Positions 12,701 through 27,700 of a DNA stretch of 64,000 bases are shown here, piece after piece. Numbering within the stretch: the stretch's first letter is position 1; the number at the start of each line of letters is the position of its first letter. The stretch comes from Camarhynchus parvulus (Eukaryota; Chordata; Aves; Passeriformes; Thraupidae), in assembly GCF_901933205.1 (NCBI RefSeq), contig NC_044571.1, positions 13,891,235 to 13,955,234 on the forward strand, read 5' to 3'. The translations under genes were made by a program, and so were the position numbers. A model generated the notes under the pieces. That model did not search any database, was not told the origin of the DNA, and saw only the letters and a list, made by a program, of their open reading frames with translations.

Positions 12701-15700
12701 TTAGGATCTTTATACGAAAGCTATGCCCAAGTTAGAAAAAGCTGTTGAGCATGGTAGAGGTAAATCAGCTTGGTTTTCTTAACTGGCAATTTAAAATGCA
12801 GGACTGTACTATATCTTCAGTTTACAGGGAATTGCATTAAGCATCATTGTATGTATAATTTCTAATGCATTTAAGACTAATTTATTTCCACTGTGTATCT
12901 GTTTGAATTTCCTATGTGGGTCACTTATGACACTACATTTCTAAGCAATTAAAATCTGAGACCAGCATTTATGTTTATCAATGTCACTAAAAATTAGTTA
13001 TGCAGGAAGAGAAGGGGAAAACCCCTCACAATTTATTCCCAGCCTGCAGTTATTTGCTTGACCCAGCCTCCAGCAGTATTTGCTTGACCCAGCTTAGTAG
13101 CTGAAACCTCCTGTAGAGTTTATTATTTGTTGCAAGCATTAGGTCTTTTGTTTGTAATGTTTAGCCTTTTCCTTTTGGTTTGCTTCCATGGATCTTCTAA
13201 GAATTTTGAATTAATCCAAAAGAATTTTAATTTGTTTTTGGTTTTGGGAGCATCCTTTCATACCTGGGCTTTCCAGGACTGAGCATGGATTCTATGTAGA
13301 GCTTGTTTCAGATACTGCACCTCTTTTCTTTAAACTTAGCAGTTTCAGTCTTCTGAACTCTTTAGCATGGAAGATTTTCCATAGTTTTCCATTCCCCCAC
13401 CAGACTCCCATGTTAGAGTGCACTTTGTTTTTGCTGTGTCTTTGCATTGTTCTCTGGTTTGGTTTTTGTACACTATTTTACTGAAACTAGTTATTGTTAA
13501 AGCGTAACTGAAATTCCATTTTGCCAAGGTTTTTATCACTAATTTGAAAAAGATATGATTGAGATGCAAAGAGCGAAACAAAACAGATGGCCCAGGAGCA
13601 AAGGCAAAGCTCCTATGAAAATTGGTGAATACAATAAAATATTCAGTTTCATTCATGTGTCACTAGAGAACATCTCAAAGGCTTTGAATTTTTTGCCAGC
13701 ATATCTAAAATGAGCATGATAGTTAAATATGTTTTGATAACTCTTTGTGTTTGGTAACAATTGCCAGCGTGTATTGATGATTCCTTATCACAAAAACACT
13801 TTCGCATTACATTAAAGCACTTTGTTCTGGCTTCTTTTCAGAGGGCTATGAATTTCTCCAAAAACCGCCTGCTGGATTTTATCCAAGGCTTGGTGTGATA
13901 AGTTTTGCTGGAATCATTGGATTGTTCCTTGCTAGAGGTAAGTGGGAACCGTTTGAATTGGTTATGGTAGAATTTTGGATAAGTATTTTTTTGGTGGGTT
14001 TTAGGGTACTAATTTTTAGTTGTGACAAGGAGATCTGAATTAACTATTACAAAGCATATTTCTGCACTATTCCTTATAAAGAAACTGCATGGAAAAGGTG
14101 TTTAATAACCAACAATTATTGTTTTATCATTGCTGTATTTGTTACTGAAAAGTCTTCCATTTTCCTCAGTAGTATTTTAGTATAACAAATATGGCAAAGG
14201 GCTCGTTTGGTATCTTTTAGCCTAAAAATATTTTTAATTGTTGAAGTTCTTGATCACATGTGTTACTGTAGAAGACAGCAGAGGAATGAATTTTGGTGAA
14301 ATACAGATGTTCCTGAACTATGACATGTGTCCAATTAGGGGTATATTCAAGTTTTTTCAAAGTATTTCAGAGATGCTGCAGATAGTGATTCAGCAAATAG
14401 ATTGGTGAACTCTGGGTGTAGTGTAAATACCACCTGCACATTTTGCTCTACAGAAAAATGATACAGTTAATTTCATCACACTAACGAAAAAATGTTCACG
14501 CCTTCATAAATAGATGCATTAGTCTAAGAAATGTTAAGTGTGAAGAAGTATTTTGTGCTTATGTTAAGATATCCTTAATGCAGTGAAATGTAGATAACAG
14601 AACTTTAAAGCTGTAGAATTTAAATACCAGTGAGGACATGGTTTGGACAAAAATAAACCTTTGTGGGGCCTGAATGTGTTGAACTGGAAGTGTGTGCTTG
14701 GCTGTGTAGAAATTAGAAGTGCACCTCCAACTATTTAATTTTCCAGTGAAGCTGGTGAAAGCAGTACTTCACTTTTTTTCCTTGTGTGTTTTTTCTAATG
14801 AAATCAAGGTAACTTCCCTGTTTGAAGTTCTTTTTCTTTGTATTCCTCTTCTCAAGTAGTGTGATCATGAATGAGATCAGCTTCCATCATTTATGACTGA
14901 AATGAGGGGAGAGTGGGGAGTGCAGTCTTGGGACTGGAATTGAAAGATTAGAGGATCCTAAGTTTAATGAAAATGAAAATACCTCATACTAAAGATGTTA
15001 AATTTGTGAATCTTTTAGGATGGGAGCCATAATTTTAAAACTTTTTTTTTCTGGTAATAGTTTAAAATATGATTGTTATTTCCAGACAGTATTCAAACCA
15101 TACAAGGAAGTGCCCCTTAATTTTGATGCTACTGAAAGTACTCTTTATTTTATTCTTCCTTCCCTTGGTATTTGTGGAGGAATTGCCCTCTTGGAAGGTA
15201 CAGATAAAATCCTCCAGGTCTAATCATAATACTTGAATATGCACAGCTGCTCACTAAGTGGAAAATATGGTATTCAAAGTTTAATCATATGAATATTGTG
15301 CAGTCATCCAGCTTGGTTTAAAATGCCATTAGAGATAATTAGTTTTAACTCATGTTGCAGATGGAGTGATGCACTTCACTTGTAAGAGAGCAGCAGCAAT
15401 GTGATTATTGATATAAAGCAATGATTTGAAAGGATTTGATGGTAACTTGATCAGTTTCTGCATAGAGGACAGGGTCAGACAGACCTGTCTGGGGAGGATC
15501 CTCCTCTTGAGTCACAGCATTCAGAGACTTTCCTTTCTAGACTCCTACTCAGAGGAGCCTGGATGTGTCCAGTCCTAGTCCCAGACTTGATCAGCAGTTT
15601 CTGTCCAAAGGATTTTATGTGCACAACCAATCTAAGCTACAATCTTTGTGAAGCTTACAAAGTTTAGCAGACTATTAGGGGGCCCCTACTGATCAGAGTG

Positions 15701-18700
15701 ATTATGTTTCTTAAGGAACTGGTAGGATGGAAGAGAAAATACACAAGAATTTATTTAAGAAAATTGTTTATAAATAAAATAGGGGCATTCTGCTGACTTG
15801 GCTAACATATACTCTAACAATGATTTGTGGTTTTTGATTTTTTGTTACAAAACAGGCTCAAAAATAAAGAAGTTGGTGTATCCTGCAGCTCTCATGGGTA
15901 TGGGTACCTCCATGTATTACCCTCAGCAAGCGGTGGCTATTGCAAAGGTCAGTGATGATTCTTTTCTTTGCAGAAGTGTCTCTTTGTTGCCTCCTAGCTT
16001 CAGATTGACTGGTCATCCATGTTTAAAAGCCATGTCAGTGGCAATTAACAAGATTACTGTTATTTTGTGAAAGCAGATGCAGTCTGGGCTGAAAGATAAT
16101 CAGACATGTTCCTTTTAGTGACATTTTTTTTCTAACCTCTGCAGTAGTGTCTTCATTTAGAGGAATGTAATTTCCTTTCAAAATCTCTAATCTCATGTAA
16201 CACTAAATTAACATAAATATGCTAAGTGAGTGCAGTTTGTGTGTTTACTTACAATACTAAGGAAACATGACATATCTTGTGAGCAAATGAAGACAGTGTT
16301 TGAAAGAAAAAAAAAGGAGTTTCTATAGACAAGTCATCATAACATTTTGAGATAAATGTTATTGATGTTTTCTGCTTTTTTTTCATTGGGGCTTTAAGAA
16401 AGATAGCATGCACATTCTGGAAGAGGGTAAGAATTCTGCTGCTAACTTACTGGATGCCTTCCCTATTTATGGATTTGTTGTTTCAGGCACACAAGAAACA
16501 TGTTAACTTGCAGTTGCTGAAATGAGTTTCCTGTGAGAGAAAGAACTGAGGAGACCACAGAATTGCTTACAGCCCTTACTGATGTTAGATCATGTGCCTT
16601 GCTGTCCACACTTAGTACTGGCACATTCCTTAGTTCCCCACCACATTGTGTTTCATATCCAGCTTTTAACCACTCACAGTGCACATACTTGCATCTTTCA
16701 GAAATTCTTTATATTTCAGCCTTTGGTAAATTTGCTATCTACTTACTGGCCACTTGTGAATAACCCTGAGATGTCAGAATGGTATATGATATTCTCAAGA
16801 ACATACCATGTTCTTTAAAAACTGAAAGGTCATTGACTTGGGAAGAGTCAAAACTGCTGAGTTTGAGCTCTGCCAGCATGGTGGTACTCTGATCTTTGAT
16901 GGAATCTTTTTTTACTGCTTCCAGCATTCAGATGCTCTAAATACAGATAATTCTCTTGGCTTATTCTCAGAGAGTGAAAATTATGCAAGTGGCAGGAAAA
17001 AGACCCATCAAAATTTAAGAAGCTTAGACATTTCTGTTGGAAACTGTGTATTAAAATTCTGCTTGCCTTCTGAACAGTGAAGTGGGAAGCGATTGAACGC
17101 TGTTCAAACTGATGTTACTGTTTTTAAAGAAGCTCAGTTCAGGCTTAACTGTGGATTTGGTGCTAACAGCTTCACAATACTTAGTTTATTTTATGAGAAC
17201 TTTGAAGTGCATGGTTACTCTTTGATTAATTCACAGTCCTTAGTTTGACTGTAATGAAAAATCTGATAGGAGATTGGAATGGGTTTAGCTTTGTTGACTT
17301 GGTCAGGACAGTAGACCTGAATTTGGAAACTTCTGTGGGGAGAGTAATATCCTAGATACTGTTTTGGTTCCTCTAATCTGTCTTGTGCTTTCTTGTCTTA
17401 AAAAAGCAAAGTTTTAAGCATATCTTACCATCCATCATTTTTAGGCTTTAATCTGAAATTGGTAACACTTTCCTCTCTATTAATTATTTTTAAATATTTC
17501 ATAAGCCTTTCAAAAAATGTCTGTAAAGCTAGAAAGGAATGCCTGCAGTACAAAGTTCACTTGCCAAGTTAATGAAACAATATAGAAAATATTCTGTAGC
17601 ATAAATTTAAATTCTTTTTTATATTATGTTCTTTTTATTTTTCTTCCACACTTAAGTACTTCATCACTGCTTTTTTATTTTACACTTGTATAATTCCCTT
17701 CACTGGGTATTGTGCTGGTTTTGTTTTTTTAATTTGTCGGGGTTTTGTTTCTGTCCCACTTTTATTTAAGACTTTCCAGTGGAGAGCTGGAAATAAACAC
17801 AGCAAAATATATTTGTAATTGAGGTTCAACACTTACTTCATCTTGGGTAAAAATTTTTCTTCAATTAAGACGTATGAATTCCTAAGTGAAGTTATAGCAA
17901 CAGAGTTCATCATTGGTAACAGGGAGTTTTCAGACACTAATCATCTAATTGAAGATGGAACAAATTCATAGACTATTATTTTTCCCCTGCTTTAGGAAAT
18001 AATCTAATAAATAATAGATCACATTTTAATAAATCACAAATTTGTAAGGGATTTATTTCCTCACTGCCAGTATTACTATACTTTTAATAACTTTGAACAA
18101 AAGGTCAGACTGTATATGTGGTAGGGGAACTGAATTTAATACTAAAGCTTATTTTATTCTGGTGGAACCCTGCTTAGTATTTTGAAATGGTATTGCTTTC
18201 CAGCTAATCATAATATACTCAAAATACTTTGTATTTACTGTGGCTTATATTCCAGCTGGAAAGAACTTTCCATTATGCAGTTATTTAAATACCTCTATCA
18301 TTGGAATTAAATTTTGTCCTTTGTTATTAGAACCTTTCAAATTTACTAAAGTACTGTGTGTTATGCTTTCATTCTTCTAGAAAGAAAGAAAAGCTTCCCA
18401 ATAGAGCTTTGTTTCTTTGACAGCAAACCACATTATTTCTGTGTCTTTTGAACCTGTACCTTGTCTCTTGCTGGGTTCAGTCTGTAAGGCATAAACAGCT
18501 GTGCTGGCACAGCTGAGAGCAGGACATGGCTCCAGGAGCTGTGAGCTGGAAAGCAGGACCTGAGGTCACTTCATCCATGGTTGCTGCTGAATGCTCCTGA
18601 AATGGCATTTACTTTGTAAGTGTAGGAAAGGCAGTGCATTCTCTGCAGTTTGTAGTTTCAGTATACAGCTAAAGGATTGCTAATCAAAGCTCTGAATGTG

Positions 18701-21700
18701 AGTGATTCTGTGTGACATCCAGTGTGGTCAGTAATGCATGCTCACGGTGCTGTGTGCCACCTTAGGCCTTGGAGAGCACTGGTGCCAGCCCAGGAGTGCC
18801 CAGTGTGGGTGTTGGTGGCCCATGGCCACCTCAAATTTTCAGAATCCCTGTTGAGAACCACTCAATCTGACTTTTGAACTTGTTTGTTCAAACTTCAGCA
18901 TACAAACCCACTCACAGTGCTTCATTCAGCAGCAGTGGTATTTTAGCATGTTGACCTTGCAGCTTGCTCTTCCAGTCTGCCTAGAACTGCATTTTCCAGC
19001 TGTGGAAGTGTCTGTGGGTCCTGGCTCGTGGGAGGTTTGTGCCATGGTGAAACATTGGTTGGTTTTGGCAGATTAAACTGTCTGGGTTGCTGTACCTTAT
19101 GATGTAGTTACTTAATCCAGCAACATGAATGACCAGTTTCTCATCTAATGCAATTCATAAATCACTTGGTCATATGACTCCTTATATGACTATAAGAATA
19201 TTTTTAAGTTTGTACTGTTGGGCATTTAGTGTGGTTTAAAATATTTTAATGGAGTATTTTTAAGCAGAAACAAAAATATAGCTTAAGGACAGTTGTTTTT
19301 TCTCATTTTATGTTGGTAGCTGTGTCTTCAGTGATATTGCAGACAAAACCAGCACTTTGTTTATTGTGATTATTTTTCAGATTTTGTCAGTGGTAGGTTT
19401 GTGCTGTTTGCAAAAGGGACCACGATCTTTTCAGATGAGCCAGCTGGTTTGTTGAAGTGCTAGATGCTAGAGAATGAACACTTTGATACTGAAAAACAAA
19501 CTAACTGTCTATACCTATAATACTTTAATTGGGCAGTTTTGGAAATTTAACTGGATCACTTGATATGCTTTTTTCTGGTTACTCTTATCACTTTCAGCTG
19601 TAGAGAAAACTGAGTGTATCCAATGGACTTGTTTAAACCAAAATAATTGGTCAGATATGGTGACAAAAAGGACACTTTGGATTTAGTTGTGACTTGAAAG
19701 TGTAGTTGCTGATTTGGGTTTGTTTTCTTTTAATTCTGGTTATTCAGTAGCTTCCTTTGTAAGGTAGCAAGCACATGGTGTCTGCCCAGAAGCACATCCT
19801 TGTACCATTGTGCAGTAACTGCTGTAATCAGTCTTGCTGATTGCAGATCAGACAAACAAGGGGAAGTGGCTCCTCACACCACGTGTACCCAGCAGTAGAA
19901 CCACTTGGCACAGGGATGCTAAAAATCTGCACTTCCCCTTGAACTCCATGCAGAAAGTTCATAGAAGGGAAATTCCTTGGGCCTCTTTACACACATAAAA
20001 ATCACCTCTGGCTCAGGAAATCTCTGAACAGTGAATTGATGGAGACTGGAAGAAACTGAAAAACGTAGTTCAGAAATTTTTTCAGAAACATCAGAAAGTT
20101 GTTTCAGAAATATTGATGCTTGCCCTGTTCTCAGAGTTTGTGTTTTGTGGTTTAGTCTGCTGTAGGAGATAGGGAAATACCTTATTAGTTTTTGATTTCA
20201 TAAGCTTTTTTAGTTTAATAGCTGTTTAGTTGGACAAATTGTCCTTTCTGCTGTTGTTCTTACAGAAACAGATAGTGATATGAAGGTCAGTATAGACCTG
20301 AGCCTGGCTGTAAAAACCTAACTCTCTTTAGTTTTAAAGGGTGCTATAAATACTACAATTCCATGTACATAAGGGACAAGGGATACTGTTTTGTTAGACT
20401 TAGGGCCTTTCCCTGTCATAAAATACTCGTTGGTGTAATATAGCAAACACAGTCTTTCCTAGCTATGTACTGTTTTGGGAGTTGACAGCTGGTTATTCAT
20501 AACATTCATCTATCAGCAAGTTCTAAAAAAACAAGAAGAAAATCTAAAATTGCAAAACAGTGACAACCCTTAGTAGGGTCTTTGAAATGGGTATGGTCAA
20601 ATTAAGAAATATTTTGCATATGTTAATTATGTTGAATGTCAAATACTAAGAAAGCAGGGATTGTTTCCACACTGAATCATTCCACTCCTGTTTGTACAGA
20701 TGTATATTCAGGTAGTCCTCAGACAGGTTTTTAGCACATTATTTTTTCTTATTCCTGATGGGACATTATTTTCCAAGATGTTTGTTAATTCTGTACATTG
20801 TGAGCTTGAACAGGAAGAGTTAAACATCTTGTGTTATGAGACTTTTTCCACTTAAATAAGAAGCAAGGCAATATTCCCCAGATTATTAAGTTCATGCTTT
20901 CCAAAAACTTTTGTTTCAAAGGTTGCTGGCACACAGCTGTATGACTGGAGTCTTCAAGGATATATTGCTGTAGAAGCTCTTTGGAAGGATACTCCTAAGA
21001 AGAAGAAATCAGGGGAAAAAGGTGATAAGGTAAGAAGTCTGAGGAACTTGATTTCTGAAATTACCACTGCCTTTTCAGAAAAAAAAATTATGAACAACAG
21101 TGGTTTTGTTCCACTGTGACTTGGCCTTTATTTCTGAAGAGAAATTTTTCATTCTCTCTTTCTAAGCTGTGGAAAAACATTAGGCTTACTTCAGTGTAAA
21201 CTTTCAGAAATCCTGTTTGGAAGCTTCCTTTAGTATAATCTGATACAGATAAGCAAACAGAATTCTAGGAAATATATGTACATGGCTTAGTGAAGCATAG
21301 TGTGAGGGACTGGAGAACTGAACAAGTTCATTAAATGTGTGCCAAAGAAAGCCTGTAAGGTTTTAAGGTGTTTTTTTTTAGCTGCTGCTTAAAGAAAGAA
21401 AAGTTCAAGTGTGTAATGTAAAGCTTCTGTTGTTTTAAATTCACTTCTAAACTCGGTATGACTGGGAGAGAGGTGTTTTGGAGACAAAATTGCACTTGGA
21501 TAGACCTTGGGGATGGGACCAAGTTCCCTTGCTGAGGCTGGGTGTAGGGCTAGTTCCAAACAAGCTGGGCTGGGGAAATGTTCACATGTCCTGGCAGTTG
21601 CTGAGTCTCCTGAGAGTGAAGACTTTCATCAGTGGATACTCACCCTGTATTGGCCCAAGGCACTTCAGTAAAGGAACTTGAATAAACAAAGGTTGGTTAA

Positions 21701-24700
21701 TGGTCCTGTAGCTTTCCTGAAACCTAGGCTGTCAAAAAGAAACTCAAAAAAGAGGTAATGTTAAAATATTTCAGAAAGACAAACAGACATCATTAGTAAA
21801 AAATAGTTGAAGTTTTTCTTTTATTGTGTCCCAGGCTTTAAAAAGGGAACACGTGGATCTTATTGGAAGGGCAAAAACTTTTGACACTTTCATTTTGCTG
21901 TAAGGCTTATTCAAGCACTTGCTACCTCAGCAGAAAAACAAACAGCCTGCAGAATTGCAGAGGCCACTAAGTAAACACACTTCCTTCTCTTCCTCCTTGC
22001 AGAATCTTTAAATCACACCCCTTAGTTACCAAAACATGTTACTTGCACAAAGGAGCAAAATGCTCACGGATGGGTGTTCTGCGAAAGTTCATCTCATTGT
22101 TCAGGTGCTGGCAGTGTGAGCTGCTGCTGTGTAACTTGATGGATTAGACAAGGTACAAAATCCCTGTGACTCAAATGCAGAAGCAGTACTTGGTCACTTG
22201 ATGAAACTGCTTGCATTTCCCATTACCACTGAGGCAAGCAGCCTTACTGGGGCTGTGTCCTCAGAGTTCCTCAGGAGAGGCTCCTGTCTCCCTGCTGGGC
22301 AGAGAAGCTGAGCAGCAGCTGTAAGAAGTCACATGCTTTTGTCTAGAAGGGGGCCTGAGAAGTGATTCTAATAGAAGAAGTTTGTCCTGAAGTTTCCTTT
22401 GGCCAAGGTTGATGAAACCATACAAAACACACAGTTGGGAATCTGGGTCGGTAGAGGTGGGTTTGGTTTAGGTTTGTTTCATATGGAAATAATCATACAG
22501 ATTATTAGCACCACCAAATCAGTATCAATTTTTCAAGCAGAAGAATTTCTGTTTAAGTTCCATTTTTTTAATTGGAGGCTTTTACTCATACAGAAGTGTC
22601 ATGGAAGAAAATGCTTTTAACTATCATATACTAAAACTGGCAAAGCATTGTAGGATAGATTCTGTGACTTCTGTTTTAATTTGACAACCTTGTGGAAGAA
22701 TTTGGTTGCTTTTGTATATGTATTTCTTACTGTCATTCTAGGCAGCTAGATTCCTGAGCTAGTGAAGACAGGTCTAAATGTGACTCTTGAGTTGTTGTTG
22801 CAGCAGATGTAACCCATTTCATGAAGCTATGCCAGAGCAGGAGATGTTATTTTTGTTTTTGTGACATTTACTCCAGCATTTTCCTGTTGCTACACAAAGG
22901 AGTCTTGCAAATAGTCAAGCAGTATTTGGGTGGCTCTTCTTGGCTTCTGTTAATTTGTTACATTGCTCATAATTTGTTTGATAGTCATAGGTACCACAGC
23001 TGTGCATAACTTCATGTTTGTGCAGCAAAATGTCATTAAAATAAATGTGGTATGTTAATTTTCTGAAGGTTTTATGAAACAAAATCCTGTGCCAAATTGA
23101 GGTCATATCATGAGTTCTGCCAAGAAAGATGAATTCTGGGACCTTCTGTGCCTACATTTCAAAACACTGTGGCTGCAGCCCCTCCACAGACCAAGGCAGG
23201 CAGATAAATGTTTTTAATATGCTGTTGAAGGATGGAGCTCTTCAGGATGTCAGGATAAAATCTCTCTGCTAAAACTGAAGCACACAGAAAAGTAATTTTC
23301 TTCTCTTAGTTTTCACTTTGTCTTGTCTCCATACCATTCAAATACTTTTCCTGTATTTTTAACAATTTTGGATTCTCTCTCTTCCAGCAGCACTGAATTG
23401 GGCACCCCTTGTTTTTAGTGAAGTGGCCAAATTGTGTAAAAGCAGAACAGCACTACAGCTCTGAGTACACCCTTCTTTCAGCCCTTGTTCCTTTCTTCTT
23501 GTGTTTGTTCTTTCCCACTTAGGCCCAACTAATAATGAGATCTCACAGAAAACTAATTTCCCTCTCAGCTTCAGAGACTGAGAGAAACTTTTATGGCATT
23601 TTATTTGGCTTTCATTCCTGACTGGTGTGCTTATGGACACCACCAGTGACTTAGCAATACATGATATATGACACATACAGTTTTTAAACCCATATGTTTT
23701 TATTACACATGCAAAATATATAAATATATTTTAAATCTATTTCTATGGCAATCTATTAAGTGCTGGCTGGTTACAAAATGTCTCCAGGTGCAAAGAGGGC
23801 TCAGCTTTGGCTGATTTCCTGTACTTGCTTAGAACAAATTTCAAGGAAACTGTGGACCAGAACCTTCCTCATCTGAAAGCTCTGTTGAAAATTGTGGTGT
23901 CAGTGTTTTGACTAGGGAGCCTCACTGTCAGCATCACAGATTGTGACCATAACAAATCTTGAATTGTGTTTTAAGAGAGTTTTGAAGTCCCATGTATTTT
24001 GGTCATCTTTTAAAACACAACATAAGCAGCTGAGGGAGCTTCTTTCTTCAGAAAATGCTTGTTAGACTTGGCTTTGGTGGGTTCTGTATAGGCAAGCAAG
24101 AGTTTGGTCATCTCAACTAAAAGATAAACATCTACTCCTGGCAGAAAATGCTGTTTCCTGTCACATGCCCTCCTTTTATTGTTTGGTAGTGTCATGGTTT
24201 GACACTGGCACAATGCCAGTGCACCATGAAAATATACTTCCCTGGTGTTTGCTGTGAGATGTGACCAGGAAATAAGCAAAGCAGGCCTCTACCTTAGAAA
24301 AAAAGTTTATTAACTAAACTACAAAAGGAAAAAAAACACACACACACATGCACACACACACCTGGAAAATGAAAACTCCACAAAAAGATTTCCTCCTCCC
24401 CCCACCACATTTCCAATACATCTTCCAAATTTCAAGTCTCCATCCATCACCCTGTAAATACTCAATTCCAGTCCATCAAGAGGAGAGGAGTCCTTCTTGG
24501 GGCCATGGTGACCTCTTCCTTGCATGCCCAGCGCTCTCACCACTGGACAAGGAACAGAGCTGCTTCAAGGGTTATCCTTTTAAGGGTGCTTTGACCAGTT
24601 CCAAAAAAAGCACAGTTTCCTCATCACTCTCGGGTCCTCTTGTCCCCCCCATACTTGTCTACCCCCTGGGGCCAGGGGGTCTCCAAAACTGAACCCTCTC

Positions 24701-27700
24701 AGTTCTGAGCCATCGCCTCCCCCCTGCATGCAGCCTCTGTGTCACGAGGAAGCATGGTTCTGTCCATGGCTGTAACAAAAAGAGTCCAGCAACCAGCTAC
24801 TCCATCATCTCTTTCCGGCCTCTTCTTTACTCTCCCAGCCTCACTCACTGCTCCGACTGTCATTCTCTTGCCCATTTCCTCTTTATCATCCACTCCATCT
24901 CCCCTCCGGGAAAGGTCCAAATGCTCTGTGAGGTCTTCATTGTCCAGAAAGGGGTTAACAAACTCCTGCACTCGGCCAGGCTCCTTCCCTGCTGCACTCC
25001 CCCTTCCCCCCTCCTTCTTCACAGGCTGATATCACTTCAAGGCCACAGGCCCGTACCAGCTTCCTCTCTCTCATCTTCTAGCTGGGGGCTGCCCAAATCT
25101 TCTCGGGGCCTCTCTCCCTCTGTCTCTCCTGGGGGGGGGCTGCCCAACGCCTCCTGGTGCCCCCCACCGCCCTTCCATCCTGAGGGGTCAGGCCTACCTT
25201 CTGCCGGGCCGCAGGTTTTCTCCTCCCCCGCCCAGCTCGAAGCCGGGCAGGGGAGGCCTTGCCTCTTTGCTGGCCGGAAATCAAAGAGAGAGCCCAAGGG
25301 AGTGCTCTGCTTCTAACCCCTGTGTTCTCAGAGGCGCATCCACCCTCAGTGGCCAAGCCTGGTGTCAATTTAAAATCTGAACACCTATTGGCCTCTGGCC
25401 ACTCCATTCCCAGAAAACCTGCTTCCTGTAAACCCACGACAGGTAGTAAGAATAAAAACAGTATGAAACTTGTAAGTATTACTTCTTTTGGAGTGGATCC
25501 TTAGTATGGGCAGTGGGGAATTTAGATGTGCTAGAAGTGGATGGACAGAAAGAATGTACTCTGCAAAAAGTTGATCTCTCTAAGGGCAGCTTAGAACAGC
25601 ATTTTTGAAAGTACTTCATATTTTTGTGAGAATTAAGTTCAAGGTCAACTTAAGTAAAAGAAGGAGTTACTGATTGACTGGGGGAGGAGGAGTAAGGTAA
25701 GGCAGTGATGTTCTCTTTTTTCCAAGCACTACATTGCAAACCAAAGAGGACAGAAGGTGAATTATTAATCTCTGAGCCCAGGTGAGCCTTTGTTTTTGTT
25801 TTGCAGCTTGCAGCTGTGTTGTTTTTTTTGTTTTTTTTTTTCTGGTGGCCAGACTTTCTCTTTCAAGAGTTTCCATAAGCATAAAAGATACACATCTTAC
25901 ATACTTTTGAAGTTGTAATTTCTAAGATTAGTGTAACAGGCTCTGGCCATCTGCAAGACTTCTGAGGTAGCAACAGAAACTTGTGCACCTGGCTCAGCTG
26001 TAGTGTAAGGGAAGGAGGCACCTCATGTTTGGGAGTTTGACATTTAGCTGGTTTGCTTTGGGGGGGTTTTCTTTGTATGAAGGGAAAATTTTCAGAGTAA
26101 TCATGGTGGGTTTTTTTGCAAAGTTTGTTGTTTAAAGTTTAGGTCTCAGTGTATCTCTGTTAGATGCTGTGTGAGCTAAGTTGGGGTGGCTTTGAATCAC
26201 TCATGTACTGAAACTGTACAGTCCCCTTAGTACCGGTGTTATTTTTAGTTTCAAATAATGATTTCTTTTTTTTTTAATCCCAAGGAATCCCTGTGTATTG
26301 AACATTTGATAATGTATTATGGAGATTTCTTATCAGTCACCTTTCAGTTGAAACAGTCAGAAACACAAGAATGCAAAATATTTCCTCTTCTGCTGTGGAA
26401 CAGAGCTCTGATGTGTGAACTCCTCTGGCCACCCAGATTTGTTATGGAGTGGTTGTGTTGAGCCAGAAAGCAGAAAGACTGTCTTGAATATGTGCCTGCT
26501 TCTGATTATGAGAGGGTACCCTGGCACAGAGGAAGTCTGTCTTCTGAGTCATTGATCTAAACACATTTTTTGCTTCTGACCTGGTTTTGAGTGGGCTAGA
26601 GGACTTTGGCACTTTTTTCTGAAATGATGTGCCTGTGCCACAGAAAGTCCTTTTCTGGCTAACTCACATTACTGCTTGAGCTGTCTCACTTAGGCTCTCT
26701 ATTTACACTGTGGGCATATACAGTGGTTGGAGGTAAAAACTTCTTAATTGCTAATTCAGCAAATGACTTTGTGTGAGGAATGACAGTCTGTCAGTGGATT
26801 GGCTTGAATTAAATAACTCAATCTTAACAGTTATACTGAAGGCAAGCCCTGTGATGAGATCTCCTGAGCTCATAGAAACAAAGGAATTTAGCAGGACAGC
26901 TCTTCCCTTGTGTATGTGTGTGTGTTGCTTTAGATTGTTTTCCTCTTTCAGGACATTATAAAAAAAAAAGCTTACCCAGACAATAATTACTCTTTACAAG
27001 TTAAAACAAGAAACTGGAAAAACACAGCCTTCTCTGTGAGGAGCTTATTTTTAGTTCATTTGTTCAGGACTGAGTAAACTCTGAGATGAGGCATCGTTAG
27101 TCAGATTGTTCATTGTAAATTTTATTAAAATGTCATAACTTAAAAGTTCTTGTACAGTCAAATTACAGAGTAGATTATTATTTTGAAATGGGTGTGGTTT
27201 GTGGATGTGATTTCCCCTGCTATGACGTATCCAGGGTAGTAATCAAAACAAAATGGATTTTTGAAAGAAAGAATTACCTTTTAAAGGTCTTGCTAGGCAT
27301 TTTTTTGAGTAAGACATTTAAGAAATATCTTCATAATTGAATCTTGATATATTGAGTCCATATCTCCAGCATAGCATATGCAGGATTGCACAGACTTGGT
27401 GCCTTATCATGTTTAACTGGTAATATATAAATTTGACCCACTCTTGGAAACATTTTCCAGTCTCTTCTAGCTTCTTTTGCTACGTTTTCCATCACATTTA
27501 GTATTATAGAATCACAGAATAGTTTGGGATGGAAGGGATCTTAAAGATAATCTAGTTCCAACCCTCTGTAGGAGCAGCTTTCACTAGATCAGAGCCCCAT
27601 CCATCCTGGTCTTGAACATTTCCAGGGATGGGACATCAGTAGCTTCTCTGGACAACTTGTGCCAGTGCCTCACCACCATTACAGCAAAGAATTTCTTCCT

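Larger units (their letters stand above)
7750..20921 (+). other. APOO introns 2-6
   Basis: Apart from the exons listed separately, these introns are AT-rich unique DNA. I see no further gene, no CR1 with recognisable ends and no RNA gene. A short tandem duplication lies at 13051-13093. Intron 6 (15948-20921) is the largest; 18480-19080 is relatively GC-rich but shows no exon signals. Confidence 0.6.

Noticed and set aside
24699..25437. Proline-rich frames on both strands
   Set aside because: They lie inside the solo LTR and reflect its C-rich interior.
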